This document shows, one piece after another, positions 1 to 7,335 of a stretch of 14,114 nt of DNA. The notes below the pieces were generated by a model. It made no database searches and was not told the origin of the DNA. It was given only the letters and a program-made list of their open reading frames with translations. The stretch covers positions 1-14,114 of the forward strand of contig JALSHN010000291.1 of assembly GCA_026982215.1 (NCBI GenBank), written 5' to 3'. The translations under genes were made by a program, and so were the position numbers. Position 1 is the first letter of the stretch, and the number at the start of each line of letters is the position of its first letter. Origin of the DNA: Gammaproteobacteria bacterium. GTDB taxonomy: Bacteria > Pseudomonadota > Gammaproteobacteria > S012-40.

Positions 1-239
1 GAGGGCGTGGGGGAGTCGCCGCCACAGCCGTTCCAGGGCGGGTCGGGGACCGGTGAGGGTGAGGCGGAGGCCAGCGTGTCGCGGCGTGCCACTCGCCAGG
101 CGAAGGATAGCGCGTCGGGGTCCACGGCGCTGTAGGGGCCGATTTCCAGGGTCACGCCGAGCACCTTGTGATAGCCGCGCCGCCGTGCTTGGTCTTGGAG
201 GGTGCGCAATAGATGACGGCAGAGGGCGAGTTCGTGCAT
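1..239 (-). CDS. hypA: HypA-like hydrogenase nickel incorporation protein (3' part outside window)
   Basis: HypA is the small nickel/zinc protein that delivers Ni to the large subunit of [NiFe] hydrogenases (cytoplasm, with HypB). The sequence opens with the family's Met-His-Glu N-terminus (His2 is the known Ni ligand) and continues with the usual helix (LALCRHLLRTL), the strand VTLEIGPYS and a V-DPDALSFAW segment matching the HypA N-terminal half. The ATG (237-239) shares one base with the stop of the upstream GGDEF-EAL gene (TGATG), so translation is probably coupled. About codon 55 (near base 75) the frame stops looking like HypA: it becomes Ser/Pro-rich, while another frame reads LRLTLTGPRPALERLW. 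This suggests a frameshift, a divergent C-terminus or a sequence error. The CxxC zinc motifs are not visible because the window ends. The identity of the N-terminal half is fairly secure; whether the gene is intact is not. Confidence 0.7.
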   Translation of the reverse strand, partial: MHELALCRHLLRTLQDQARRRGYHKVLGVTLEIGPYSAVDPDALSFAWRVARRDTLASASPSPVPDPPWNGCGGDSPTP

Positions 240-3103
240 CAGTCCTGGGGAAGTGGTTCAGGCTCATGCCGTTCGAGGCGTTGGAAGAAGTCGTCCCATG
301 GCAGGGGTTCGGCGAACAGGAAGCCTTGGAAGCGGCGGCAGCCGTGGCGTCGGAGGAATTCGAGCTGGGCGGTGTGTTCCACCCCTTCGGCGATCACGTC
401 CAGACCGAGGTGTTGCGCCAAGTCGATGATGGTGGTCACCAGGCGGCCGTCGCCTTGGTGGTCGGGGAGGCGTTCGATGAAGCTGCGGTCGATCTTCAAG
501 GCATGAATGGGCAGGCGCTGCAGGTAGCGCAGCGAGGAGTAGCCGGTGCCGAAGTCGTCGATGGAGAAGTGGAAACCGTCATGGGTGAGGGTGTCGAGGA
601 TGCGTTCGGCGCGTTCGCTGTCTTCCACCAGGATGCGTTCGGTGATCTCCAGTTCCAGTCGTTCGGGGGGCAGGGCGGCTTCCATGCACCAGTGGCGCAG
701 GCGTTCGGGGAAGGTGAGGTCGAGCAGCAGGTCGGCGGTGATGTTGAGCGACAGACGATCGAAGCCAGGGGGGAGTTTGTGCTGGATCCTCCCTAGGGCG
801 GTGATGGCGTGTTGCAGCACCCAGGCGTCGATGTCGTCGATGAGACCGGTGGCCTCGGCGATGGGAATGAAACTGGTGGGCGGGAGCAGCCCGCGTTGCG
901 GGTGACGCCAGCGGATCAATGCCTCGCCACCGGTCCAGCGGCCCCGGTCGTCGCTGCGCGGTTGGATGTGGAGGGTGAATTGGTCTTCTTTCAGGGCGTG
1001 GCGCAATTGGTGTTGTACCTGCAGCCGGGTCTCGGCAATGCGCTGGAGCTCGGGGGAGAAGAAACAGATACGGTTGCGGCCGCCGTCTTTGGCCTTGTAC
1101 ATGGCGATGTCGGCCCGTTTGAACAAGGTTTCGCTGCCGGCCTCGTCGTCGGGGTAGAGGACGATGCCGATGCTGATGGTGACTTGGAGGGTCTGTCCTT
1201 CCACTGAGAAGGGAACGGCGCAGGCCTGGCGCAGTTTTTCCGCTACGGCCTCGGCGTGGGCCGAGGCGCTGATGGGGTCGTCACCGAGGTCGCCGAGGAT
1301 GACGACGAATTCGTCACCGCCGAAGCGGGCGGCCAAGTCTTCGCTGCGGATCAGTTCCCGCAGGGCTTCGCTCACTTTGATCAGCAGCCGGTCGCCGAGG
1401 TGGTGGCCCAGGGAGTCGTTGATGTTTTTGAAGCGGTCGATGTCGATGAACATCAGGGCGCCGAAACGGCCGTTGCGGCGGTTGCGCGACAGGGCTTCTT
1501 CGAGGTATTGCCCGGCCAGGGCCCGGTTGGCCAACCCGGTGAGCTGGTCGTAACGGGCCATGCGCTGCAGTTGTTCTTCGGCGCGTTTGCGTTCGGTCTG
1601 GTCGCGGGCGAGCCAGATGACGCTGTTTTCTTCTTCGCCGTGCAGGGGGGCGGTAAGGCCTTCGAAGTGACGCACGCCGGAGAGGGTCGGCAGGCTGTAT
1701 TCCAGTCGTTGGGGCTGGCCGCTTTCCAGGGTGCGGCGGATGGTGGTGAGGATGGGGCCGGCCTGTTCGGGGGGGAGGACTTCGTCCACCCGGCGTCCGA
1801 GGAGTTGTTCCCGCGTTTGCACCAGCAAGGCTTGGGGGCCACCGAGGATGGCCTGGTAGCGCCCTGCGGCGTCGAGGATCAGGCACAGGTCGGGCAGGGA
1901 GGCGAGAATGGCCTCGAGACGGTCTTTGACGCGCCGTATCTCGGCCTCGAGGGCGTAGCGCTCGGTGACGTCCTGGAACACCATGATCACCCCAAGGATC
2001 TGGCCGTCGGGGGCGCGGATGGGGGCGGCGCTGTCGGCGATCTGGTGTTCGCGGCCGTCACGGGCGATGAGGGTGGTGTGGTTGGCCAGACCGACCACCA
2101 GCCCTTCGCGCAGGACCCGGCCCACCGGATGTTCCGCTGGTTCGCGGGTCTCGGAGTTGACGATGTGGAAGACTTCCAGCACCGGGCGGCCACGGGCCTC
2201 GTCGTTGCTCCAGCCGGTGAGCCGTTCGGCGATGGGGTTGAGACGAGTGATGAGCCCTTGGGGATCGGTGACCAGCACGGCGTCGCCGATGGCGTCCAGG
2301 GTGATGGAGAGACGTTGTTCGCTCTCACGCAGGGCCTCGATGGTGCCACGGATGTGGCGGGCCATGTGGTCCATGCTGCGGCCCAGTTGGGCCACTTCGC
2401 CCCGGCCGTGGACCTCGAGACGGGTGTCGAACAGACCGGAGGCGATGGCATTGGCTGCATGCTGCAGGCGGGCCAGGGGGGTGGAGACGTAGCGGCGCAG
2501 CAGGGCGTAGGCCACCAGCAGCACAGCCAGTGACAGGCCGAGCATGAGCAGGGTGTGGTGGCGTAGCTCGGCGAAGTGCAGGGTGCGTCGGGGAGTGAGA
2601 TCGAGGGCGACCCACAGCAGGGCGGTCTGAGGTTCGAGGGTGCCTTCTTCGGGGATGTAGTCGATGATCTTGACGCTCACCAGCAACGATTCTTGTTGGG
2701 TGATGAGATGGAGGCCGCGCTCTTCGAAGGCGCTGGAGAGGCGGACGTTGGGGGGAAGGAGGCTGTTGACCTTACGGCCGCGCCAGGCGTAACGGCTGGC
2801 TTCGATGACCTTGCCTTGGGGATCGCTGAGCAGCGCCCAGGTGATGTCGTCGTGGACGCTGAGGCTGCTGATGAGGGCGCGCAGGTCGTCTTGTCGGCCA
2901 TTTTCCAGGGCCCGGCGCAAGGGGAGCGCGGTCTGGGCGTTGATCAGGCGCAGCAGTTCGATGGCGTCACGCTGCAGGTGTCGGCGGGTGTCGTTGAGGT
3001 CTTGAATGAGAAAGGTGGCGGTGACGGTGGTGAGGGCGAGGGTGAACAGCAGTGGCAGCCAGAGGCGTAACGAGATGCTGTGGATGCGTCCGGTGGGGCT
3101 CAT
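239..3103 (-). CDS. Membrane HAMP-PAS-PAS-GGDEF-EAL c-di-GMP sensor protein
   Basis: A 954-residue inner-membrane protein that makes and/or degrades cyclic di-GMP. In order: TM helix about 14-33; periplasmic sensor region about 34-182 of no family I recognise; TM helix about 184-203; HAMP about 204-252; PAS about 262-383; second PAS about 394-505; GGDEF about 515-680; EAL about 695-945. The GGDEF motif is complete (595-599), with an RxxD inhibitory site (R586, D589) five residues before it. The EAL domain keeps E727-A-L, N787, E819, D849-D850, K870, E906 and Q926, so both activities are possible. I chose the ATG at 3101-3103 because it overlaps the stop of the preceding lipoprotein gene by 4 nt (ATGA) and places the first TM helix near the N-terminus. 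An in-frame extension upstream to 3277 is Pro/Arg/His-rich and lies inside that lipoprotein gene. The neighbouring binding protein is a likely periplasmic partner. Confidence 0.95.
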   Translation of the reverse strand: MSPTGRIHSISLRLWLPLLFTLALTTVTATFLIQDLNDTRRHLQRDAIELLRLINAQTALPLRRALENGRQDDLRALISSLSVHDDITWALLSDPQGKVIEASRYAWRGRKVNSLLPPNVRLSSAFEERGLHLITQQESLLVSVKIIDYIPEEGTLEPQTALLWVALDLTPRRTLHFAELRHHTLLMLGLSLAVLLVAYALLRRYVSTPLARLQHAANAIASGLFDTRLEVHGRGEVAQLGRSMDHMARHIRGTIEALRESEQRLSITLDAIGDAVLVTDPQGLITRLNPIAERLTGWSNDEARGRPVLEVFHIVNSETREPAEHPVGRVLREGLVVGLANHTTLIARDGREHQIADSAAPIRAPDGQILGVIMVFQDVTERYALEAEIRRVKDRLEAILASLPDLCLILDAAGRYQAILGGPQALLVQTREQLLGRRVDEVLPPEQAGPILTTIRRTLESGQPQRLEYSLPTLSGVRHFEGLTAPLHGEEENSVIWLARDQTERKRAEEQLQRMARYDQLTGLANRALAGQYLEEALSRNRRNGRFGALMFIDIDRFKNINDSLGHHLGDRLLIKVSEALRELIRSEDLAARFGGDEFVVILGDLGDDPISASAHAEAVAEKLRQACAVPFSVEGQTLQVTISIGIVLYPDDEAGSETLFKRADIAMYKAKDGGRNRICFFSPELQRIAETRLQVQHQLRHALKEDQFTLHIQPRSDDRGRWTGGEALIRWRHPQRGLLPPTSFIPIAEATGLIDDIDAWVLQHAITALGRIQHKLPPGFDRLSLNITADLLLDLTFPERLRHWCMEAALPPERLELEITERILVEDSERAERILDTLTHDGFHFSIDDFGTGYSSLRYLQRLPIHALKIDRSFIERLPDHQGDGRLVTTIIDLAQHLGLDVIAEGVEHTAQLEFLRRHGCRRFQGFLFAEPLPWDDFFQRLERHEPEPLPQD

Positions 3104-4032
3104 GGGGCAATGAATCGGTCGTCGGCGAGCTGGTCGAGGTCGGGGCGGTGGAGGATGAGACGCCAGCGGCGCATGAGCCGGGCGAGCCGGGAGGCATTTT
3201 GCCGCAGTGTGCCATTGGGGGCCAGCCAGCGTCGATTTTCCCGCCGGTCCGGCAGATGTAACCCTTGTAAGGCCCATTCCAGCTCTTCGGGAGAGAGCTC
3301 CAGGCGGGGGGCCATGCGGGCCAGGGCCTGGGACCTGTGGCGTGCCAGGTAGTCGCGGGCGCGGAAATAGGCGTCCACCAGATGTTCGAGTTGCCGGCTC
3401 CGCTGCCGGGCGGCCCTGGCCTCGACGGCGAGGACGTCGATGATGCGGCCGGGGATATCGCGGCTGGAGAAGAGTTCGCGGGCGCCGAGGGCCAGCAGGC
3501 GACTGCGGGTGGGCTCGAAGGTGATCACCGCATCGATCCGCCCTTGGCGGTAGGCGGCCTCGTGGCGGTCCACCGTGAGGTGGATCAGTCGTATCTGATC
3601 TTCGCTCAGGCCGGCCTTTTCCAGCAGGGATTCTAGCATCACCGCGCCCACCGCGGTGGTTTCGACGCCGATACGGCGTCCGGCGAGGTCGGCGGGATGC
3701 TGAATCTCAGGGCGGGCGAGGACGCTGTCGGCGCCGAGGGAGACATCCAGTACCAGGATCACGCGCAGGGGAAGGCCTTCACTCTGGAGGGTGATGACTT
3801 CGTCAAGGGTGAGCATGGCGGCTTGCAGGTTGCCGTCGCGCAGGTGTTGCATGACATCGGAGGAGGAGGGGAGCTCCACCAGTTTGACGCGTCCGGGGTC
3901 CAGGTGGCCCAGTTGGCGGGCCAGGTAGAGGGGTTCGTATCCCGGCCATTGGTTGCTGCCGAGTTTGAGGGGGGGCGCGGGACTTTCGCAGGCACTGAGG
4001 AGGATGGCGAGGAGCAGTAGCAGCCGGCGCAC
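3100..4032 (-). CDS. NitT/TauT-type periplasmic substrate-binding lipoprotein
   Basis: A 310-residue solute-binding protein of the SsuA/NMT1 (NitT/TauT) kind. A 15-residue lipoprotein signal is visible: two Arg, a run of Leu, then lipobox L12-S-A-C15. The mature protein starts with the family's first strand and helix (KLGSNQWPGYEPLYLARQLG) and contains the typical DLAGRRIGVE segment (second-lobe start) and a QGRIDAVITFEPTRSRL segment. No permease or ATPase gene is adjacent; both flanking genes handle c-di-GMP. This favours a sensing role, presenting a ligand to the membrane GGDEF-EAL protein, over transport (inference). Start: GTG at 4030-4032, 2 nt after the stop of the EAL gene, chosen because it begins right at the signal peptide. 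No strong Shine-Dalgarno is seen, so coupling to the upstream gene is likely. An in-frame ATG at 4102-4104 would add 24 His/Pro/Arg-rich residues and spoil the signal. The ligand cannot be deduced. Confidence 0.85.
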   Translation of the reverse strand: MRRLLLLLAILLSACESPAPPLKLGSNQWPGYEPLYLARQLGHLDPGRVKLVELPSSSDVMQHLRDGNLQAAMLTLDEVITLQSEGLPLRVILVLDVSLGADSVLARPEIQHPADLAGRRIGVETTAVGAVMLESLLEKAGLSEDQIRLIHLTVDRHEAAYRQGRIDAVITFEPTRSRLLALGARELFSSRDIPGRIIDVLAVEARAARQRSRQLEHLVDAYFRARDYLARHRSQALARMAPRLELSPEELEWALQGLHLPDRRENRRWLAPNGTLRQNASRLARLMRRWRLILHRPDLDQLADDRFIAP

Positions 4033-4034
4033 GG

Positions 4035-6074
4035 TCAGAGGGTGAAGCCGTCGGTGCCGTTGGCGCCGTGGCGGGTGTGGAGGTAGGTGAGTTTGCCGCG
4101 CCATACCGGGACCGGGTCGGGGAGGCCAAGGAGGAAGCCCTGGCCGAGGTCCATCCGCATCGCTTCCAGGGTGTGGAGTTGTTGCGGCGTCTCGATGAAT
4201 TCCACCACGGTTTCCAGTTCCAGTTCCCGGGCCATCTGGCGGGTGATGTGCATCACCCGTTCGTTGGCCGGGTGGTCATGGAGATGACGGGTGAGGGAAC
4301 CGTCCAGCTTGAGGTAGCGTACCCCGCCGTCCAGCGCCAGTTGGATCACCGTCTGCAGGGTGGAGTAGCCAGTACCGAAATCGTCGATGGCGAAGTGGAT
4401 TCCCCAGCGACGGTGAAGTTCGTGGACGCGCGACAGGCGCTCGAGGATCACTTGTTCGGTGAGTTCGAGCACGACTTCGATGCCGGCGAGGGGGCCTTCG
4501 AGCAGGGTGCGCAGGGCCTCGAGGTAGGCCGGGTCTTCCAGGGAGGCGGCGGCGACGTTGATGAACAGGCGGGGCGTGATGTGGCGCAGGTCGTCGGCAT
4601 GACGGGCCAGGGCCCGGAGTACCAGGGTGTCGAAGCGGGGAGCGAGGCCGAGGCGGAGGATGTCGTCGATGAACAGCCCGGCGTTGAGTTCGCCATCTTC
4701 TTCGCGGATGCGGCCCAGCACTTCGAAGGCATGGATGCGTCGCCGTTGATCGAGGGTCACCAGGGGCTGGATGTGAATGTCCACCTCACCGTGTTCCAGT
4801 TTTTCGTTGAGATCCACCGACTGGCGGTAGCGGCGGCGCATCCAGGCAAGCATCGCCTCGGCAGCGGCCTCCCCGCTGGCGATGGCGTTTTCCTGCCGGC
4901 TGCGTTCGCTGAGGTAGTCCACCAGGAAGGGCATGTTTTCTTCGCTGAGTTGGTGGATCCGGGTGAGTTCCAGGCCGTGATAGGCGAGATCCAGCGGGAC
5001 GTCGGCGGCATCGTCGTGCCTGAGCCGTTGCCGCAGGGTGTGCAGCCAGCCGTCCAGTTCTTCCGGGGTGGTGTGGTAGCCGATGAGGTAGAAGTCGCCG
5101 GCGATGCCGCGAGTGTAGAGCAGGCGTTCGCGCTGGGTTTGACACAGTTCGGCCAGCCGCTCTTCGATGCGGGCCAGGGCACGGTTGCCGGCCTCGCTGC
5201 CCTGGCGTTGATTCAGTTGTCTCAGTCCGCGGGGGTTGACCACGGCGAGTATCTTGCGCCCCGGGAGATAGAGCAGTGCCTGGAGGAAGTTGAAGAAGCG
5301 GTGCAGACGATTGGTCTGGCTCTCGAAGTAGAGGGCACTGAGCAGGTTGAGGAGGTCGGCGACGCGTTTTTCCAGTTCCTGATGGGCCAGCTGCGCCTGG
5401 TCGTAGCGCTCGGCGGCCAACAGGGTGTGAACCAGGGCGCTTTGTTGCTGGATGAGGCGATGGTGTTCCTGGATCTGGTCACACAGTTTGAGGTCCAGGC
5501 AGATGAACAGACTCTCGGGATGTCTCAGGGCACGGGTGAAGGGGTCGTTTTGTGGATCGGGGAGGGGATAGGCGTCGAGATCGTCCTGGAGGATGGCGTC
5601 GTTGAGGCGCTGGAGCCATTCCAGGTAGAGGCGGATGAGGTGTTTGTCGCGCACCACCCGCTGTGGCAGCGGCAGGGGCTGGGCGGCGGCGTGGAGAAGT
5701 TGGCGCTGGGCCAGCAGGCGTTTGGCCTTTTCGAAGCGTTGATCGATTTCCCGGTAGTGGGCCAGGGGGTTGCCGGTGTTGCTGGCGATGGCCTCCACCA
5801 TGGCCTCTTTGAGATGGTTGAAGGCGGCCAGTAACAGGACGAAGGGGATGTTGGCCCGGCGGTAGCTCTCCACCAGTTCTTCGGCGGCCTGCCGGGCGTT
5901 CTCCGTGTCTTCCAGAAAGCGTTCCAGGAAGCGGCGGAAGGCCTGCAGCGGCAGGGGGTGGCGCTCGGGATCCTGCAGCGCGGCCACTTCGGTGTGTTCG
6001 GCGTGGAAGCGTTGCAGTTGCTGCAGGAGTTCGTCGACTTGTCGGGGATTCAAGAAATAATGCTCTTGGGTCAC
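4035..6074 (-). CDS. Cytoplasmic EAL c-di-GMP phosphodiesterase with degenerate GGDEF domain
   Basis: A 679-residue soluble protein without TM helices. Residues 1-125 and 140-250 are two helix-rich regions of unknown function; the second has scattered His and Cys (H145, C192, C198, H204, H205, H216). Residues about 260-355 resemble a GGDEF domain, but the signature is reduced to AGDF (325-328), so cyclase activity is unlikely. Residues 430-665 are an EAL domain with the catalytic set intact: E451-V-L (the EAL position), N506, E537, D564-D565, K589, E625 and Q645. It should therefore hydrolyse c-di-GMP to pGpG. The GTG at 6072-6074 is the first usable start; the reading frame is open to 6407, but there it crosses the divergent promoter region and is Pro/His/Gln-rich. 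The Shine-Dalgarno is weak. It is the first gene of the minus-strand operon, 2 nt before the binding-protein gene. Confidence 0.9.
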   Translation of the reverse strand: MTQEHYFLNPRQVDELLQQLQRFHAEHTEVAALQDPERHPLPLQAFRRFLERFLEDTENARQAAEELVESYRRANIPFVLLLAAFNHLKEAMVEAIASNTGNPLAHYREIDQRFEKAKRLLAQRQLLHAAAQPLPLPQRVVRDKHLIRLYLEWLQRLNDAILQDDLDAYPLPDPQNDPFTRALRHPESLFICLDLKLCDQIQEHHRLIQQQSALVHTLLAAERYDQAQLAHQELEKRVADLLNLLSALYFESQTNRLHRFFNFLQALLYLPGRKILAVVNPRGLRQLNQRQGSEAGNRALARIEERLAELCQTQRERLLYTRGIAGDFYLIGYHTTPEELDGWLHTLRQRLRHDDAADVPLDLAYHGLELTRIHQLSEENMPFLVDYLSERSRQENAIASGEAAAEAMLAWMRRRYRQSVDLNEKLEHGEVDIHIQPLVTLDQRRRIHAFEVLGRIREEDGELNAGLFIDDILRLGLAPRFDTLVLRALARHADDLRHITPRLFINVAAASLEDPAYLEALRTLLEGPLAGIEVVLELTEQVILERLSRVHELHRRWGIHFAIDDFGTGYSTLQTVIQLALDGGVRYLKLDGSLTRHLHDHPANERVMHITRQMARELELETVVEFIETPQQLHTLEAMRMDLGQGFLLGLPDPVPVWRGKLTYLHTRHGANGTDGFTL

Positions 6075-6126
6075 GAAATTCAGGGACTCGTCCGTTCGCC
6101 GTGGCTCGCTTTTCCAGTCGCGGAAA

Positions 6127-6145
6127 GGAGGGATACTAACCCTCC
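6127..6145. repeat. Perfect inverted repeat in the divergent intergenic region
   Basis: GGAGGG (6127-6132) and CCCTCC (6140-6145) form a perfect 6-bp inverted repeat around a 7-nt spacer (ATACTAA). It lies between the two divergent operons, 53-71 nt upstream of the EAL gene's GTG. On the plus strand the spacer edge contains GATACT (6132-6137), a 4/6 match to a -10 box, although no good -35 is seen. It may be an operator or a leader hairpin of the EAL transcript. No T tract follows on either strand, so it is not an intrinsic terminator. Confidence 0.45.
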
Positions 6146-6179
6146 CTATGGGGGCAGGGAAGCCAAACGGCGGCTGAAC

Positions 6180-6275
6180 GTGATAGAAGTTTTTTATGCA
6201 ATCCCGTTGGCACTTTGGTTGCTGCTGGCGGGGGGGCTGGGTATGGTGCTGGCGCCGAGTGGATGGGAGAGGTGA
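6180..6275 (+). CDS. Possible 31-residue single-TM micro-protein ahead of the RND pump
   Basis: A short frame starting at GTG 6180-6182 and ending at TGA 6273-6275, 4 nt before the ATG of the RND adaptor. The peptide begins M-I-E-V-F-Y and then has one hydrophobic helix (about residues 7-26, IPLALWLLLAGGLGMVL), ending with Ser-Gly-Trp-Glu-Arg. This is the layout expected of a small inner-membrane protein, and its tail carries the adaptor's ribosome-binding site. Small single-helix partners of RND pumps are known (AcrZ, 49 residues, binds AcrB), but I see no sequence match to AcrZ; the comparison rests on size and position only. The start has no clear Shine-Dalgarno, and GC-rich DNA can give hydrophobic frames by chance, so this is tentative. 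Confidence 0.35.
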   Translation: MIEVFYAIPLALWLLLAGGLGMVLAPSGWER

Positions 6276-6279
6276 AGGC

Positions 6280-7335
6280 ATGGGCGTGGCGATGAGGCCG
6301 CTGGGTTGGTCGCTGGTGTTGTGGTGCCTGCTGGTGTGGCCGGTGTGGGCCCAGCCGGGCGGGCGTGCGGCGGTGGTGGTGACGGCCGAGGCGGAATGGC
6401 GGGCCATTGCGCCGGGGCGCTGGGTGAGCGCTCAGGTGGTGGCGGTGGACGAGGCGCGGCTGGCACCGGAACGGGGGGGACGGTTGCGTTGGTTGGCCCG
6501 TGAGGGGATGCGGGTGGCCGCGGGTGAACCCTTGGCCCGTCTGGACGATCGCAGCGAGCTGGCGCAGCGGGATGTCGCCCAGGCCGAATGGGAACGCTGG
6601 CGGACCCAGGTGCGCTATCTCCAGGAAGAGGAACGGCGTTTGGCGCGTCTGGCCAAGGAGAACAGCGCCGCCCAGACCCAATGGGACGAGGTGCGTAACG
6701 AACTTGCTCAGGCGCGGGCTCAGCAGCGGGCGGCCCAGGCGCGGTTGCGCCAGGCGGAGCTGGCGTTGGAGCGCCGTCGCCTGGTGGCGCCGTTCCCGGG
6801 GGTGGTGACCGAGCGTTTGCGCCGCCCCGGGGAGTGGGTGGGCGCCGGGGAGGCGGTGCTGCGATTGGTGGGGGACGAGGCGCTGGAGTTGCGGGCGGCG
6901 GTGCCGTTGGCCGCGGCGGCGCACTTGGATGTGGGGCAGCGCCTGCCGGCACAGGTGGCGGGGCGGACGGTGGAGGCCCGCCTGCGGGCGGTGGCGCCGG
7001 TGGCCGATCCCCGCAGCCGTCAGGTGGATGTCTGGGCGGTGGTGGAGGCAGGGATACCAGGGGCCCCGGCCCGTTTGTGGGTGCCTTTGGATCGCCCGAG
7101 CCGGCGTCTGGTGGTGCCGCGTGATGCCTTGGTGCTGCGTGGCGGCGGCGCGGCGGTGTTCAAGGTGGTGGGGGAGTCGGTGGAGCGGATTCCGGTGCGC
7201 CTAGGTCCGGCCGAGGGAGATTGGATCGCCGTGGACGGGGTGGGGCTGGCAGCGGGGGATGCGGTGGTGATCCGCGGTGCCGAGCGCCTGCGCCCCGGTC
7301 AGAAGGTTCGGTTGCGGGAGCGCGCCACACCATGA
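6280..7335 (+). CDS. RND efflux periplasmic adaptor (membrane fusion protein)
   Basis: A 351-residue HlyD/AcrA-type adaptor that links an inner-membrane RND pump to an outer-membrane channel. An N-terminal signal peptide runs through LVLWCLLVWPVWA, with likely cleavage after A24. It lacks a lipobox cysteine at that site, so the protein is probably soluble or membrane-associated rather than lipidated. Residues about 45-90 and 165-198 are the two halves of the lipoyl/barrel-sandwich domain (GGRLRWLAREGMRVAAGEPL; LVAPFPGVVTERLRRPGEWV). They are separated by an Arg/Glu/Gln-rich helical hairpin (about 91-167) that forms the coiled coil. A beta-barrel and membrane-proximal domain follow (VVPRDALVL near 285). 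Start: ATG 6280-6282 with a purine-rich GAGAGGTGAAGG just upstream; an alternative ATG lies 12 nt downstream. The stop overlaps the ATG of the RND permease by 4 nt-type coupling (ATGA). No outer-membrane factor gene lies nearby. Confidence 0.92.
   Translation: MGVAMRPLGWSLVLWCLLVWPVWAQPGGRAAVVVTAEAEWRAIAPGRWVSAQVVAVDEARLAPERGGRLRWLAREGMRVAAGEPLARLDDRSELAQRDVAQAEWERWRTQVRYLQEEERRLARLAKENSAAQTQWDEVRNELAQARAQQRAAQARLRQAELALERRRLVAPFPGVVTERLRRPGEWVGAGEAVLRLVGDEALELRAAVPLAAAAHLDVGQRLPAQVAGRTVEARLRAVAPVADPRSRQVDVWAVVEAGIPGAPARLWVPLDRPSRRLVVPRDALVLRGGGAAVFKVVGESVERIPVRLGPAEGDWIAVDGVGLAAGDAVVIRGAERLRPGQKVRLRERATP

Noticed and set aside
1256..2533. 425-codon open frame on the plus strand opposite the GGDEF-EAL sensor gene
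   Set aside because: It is antisense to well-recognised PAS and GGDEF domains, is Gly/Val/Asp-rich in the manner of a complement-frame shadow in GC-rich DNA, and has no domain I recognise.
3104..3277. N-terminal extension of the GGDEF-EAL sensor to 3277
   Set aside because: The extra 58 residues lie inside the binding-protein gene and are Pro/Arg/His-rich. The ATG at 3103 overlaps that gene's stop and is followed by the TM helix.
5330..5625. A CZB (zinc-binding) domain in the EAL protein around residues 145-250
   Set aside because: Some His and Cys are in roughly suitable places, but the characteristic HxxxH spacing is missing, so I do not assign the domain.
4068..5834. 588-codon open frame on the plus strand opposite the EAL gene
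   Set aside because: It lies entirely within a gene with intact EAL catalytic residues on the other strand. The composition (Gly, Val, Glu, Gln, Phe) mirrors the opposite strand, and no ribosome-binding site or motif supports it.
6075..6230. A c-di-GMP riboswitch in the leader of the EAL operon
   Set aside because: I looked for the conserved GEMM elements and found none; only the GGAGGG/CCCTCC hairpin is present.
6075..6407. N-terminal extension of the EAL gene to an ATG at 6407
   Set aside because: It would cross the divergent promoter region and the start of the adaptor gene, and the extra 111 residues are low-complexity Pro/His/Gln sequence.
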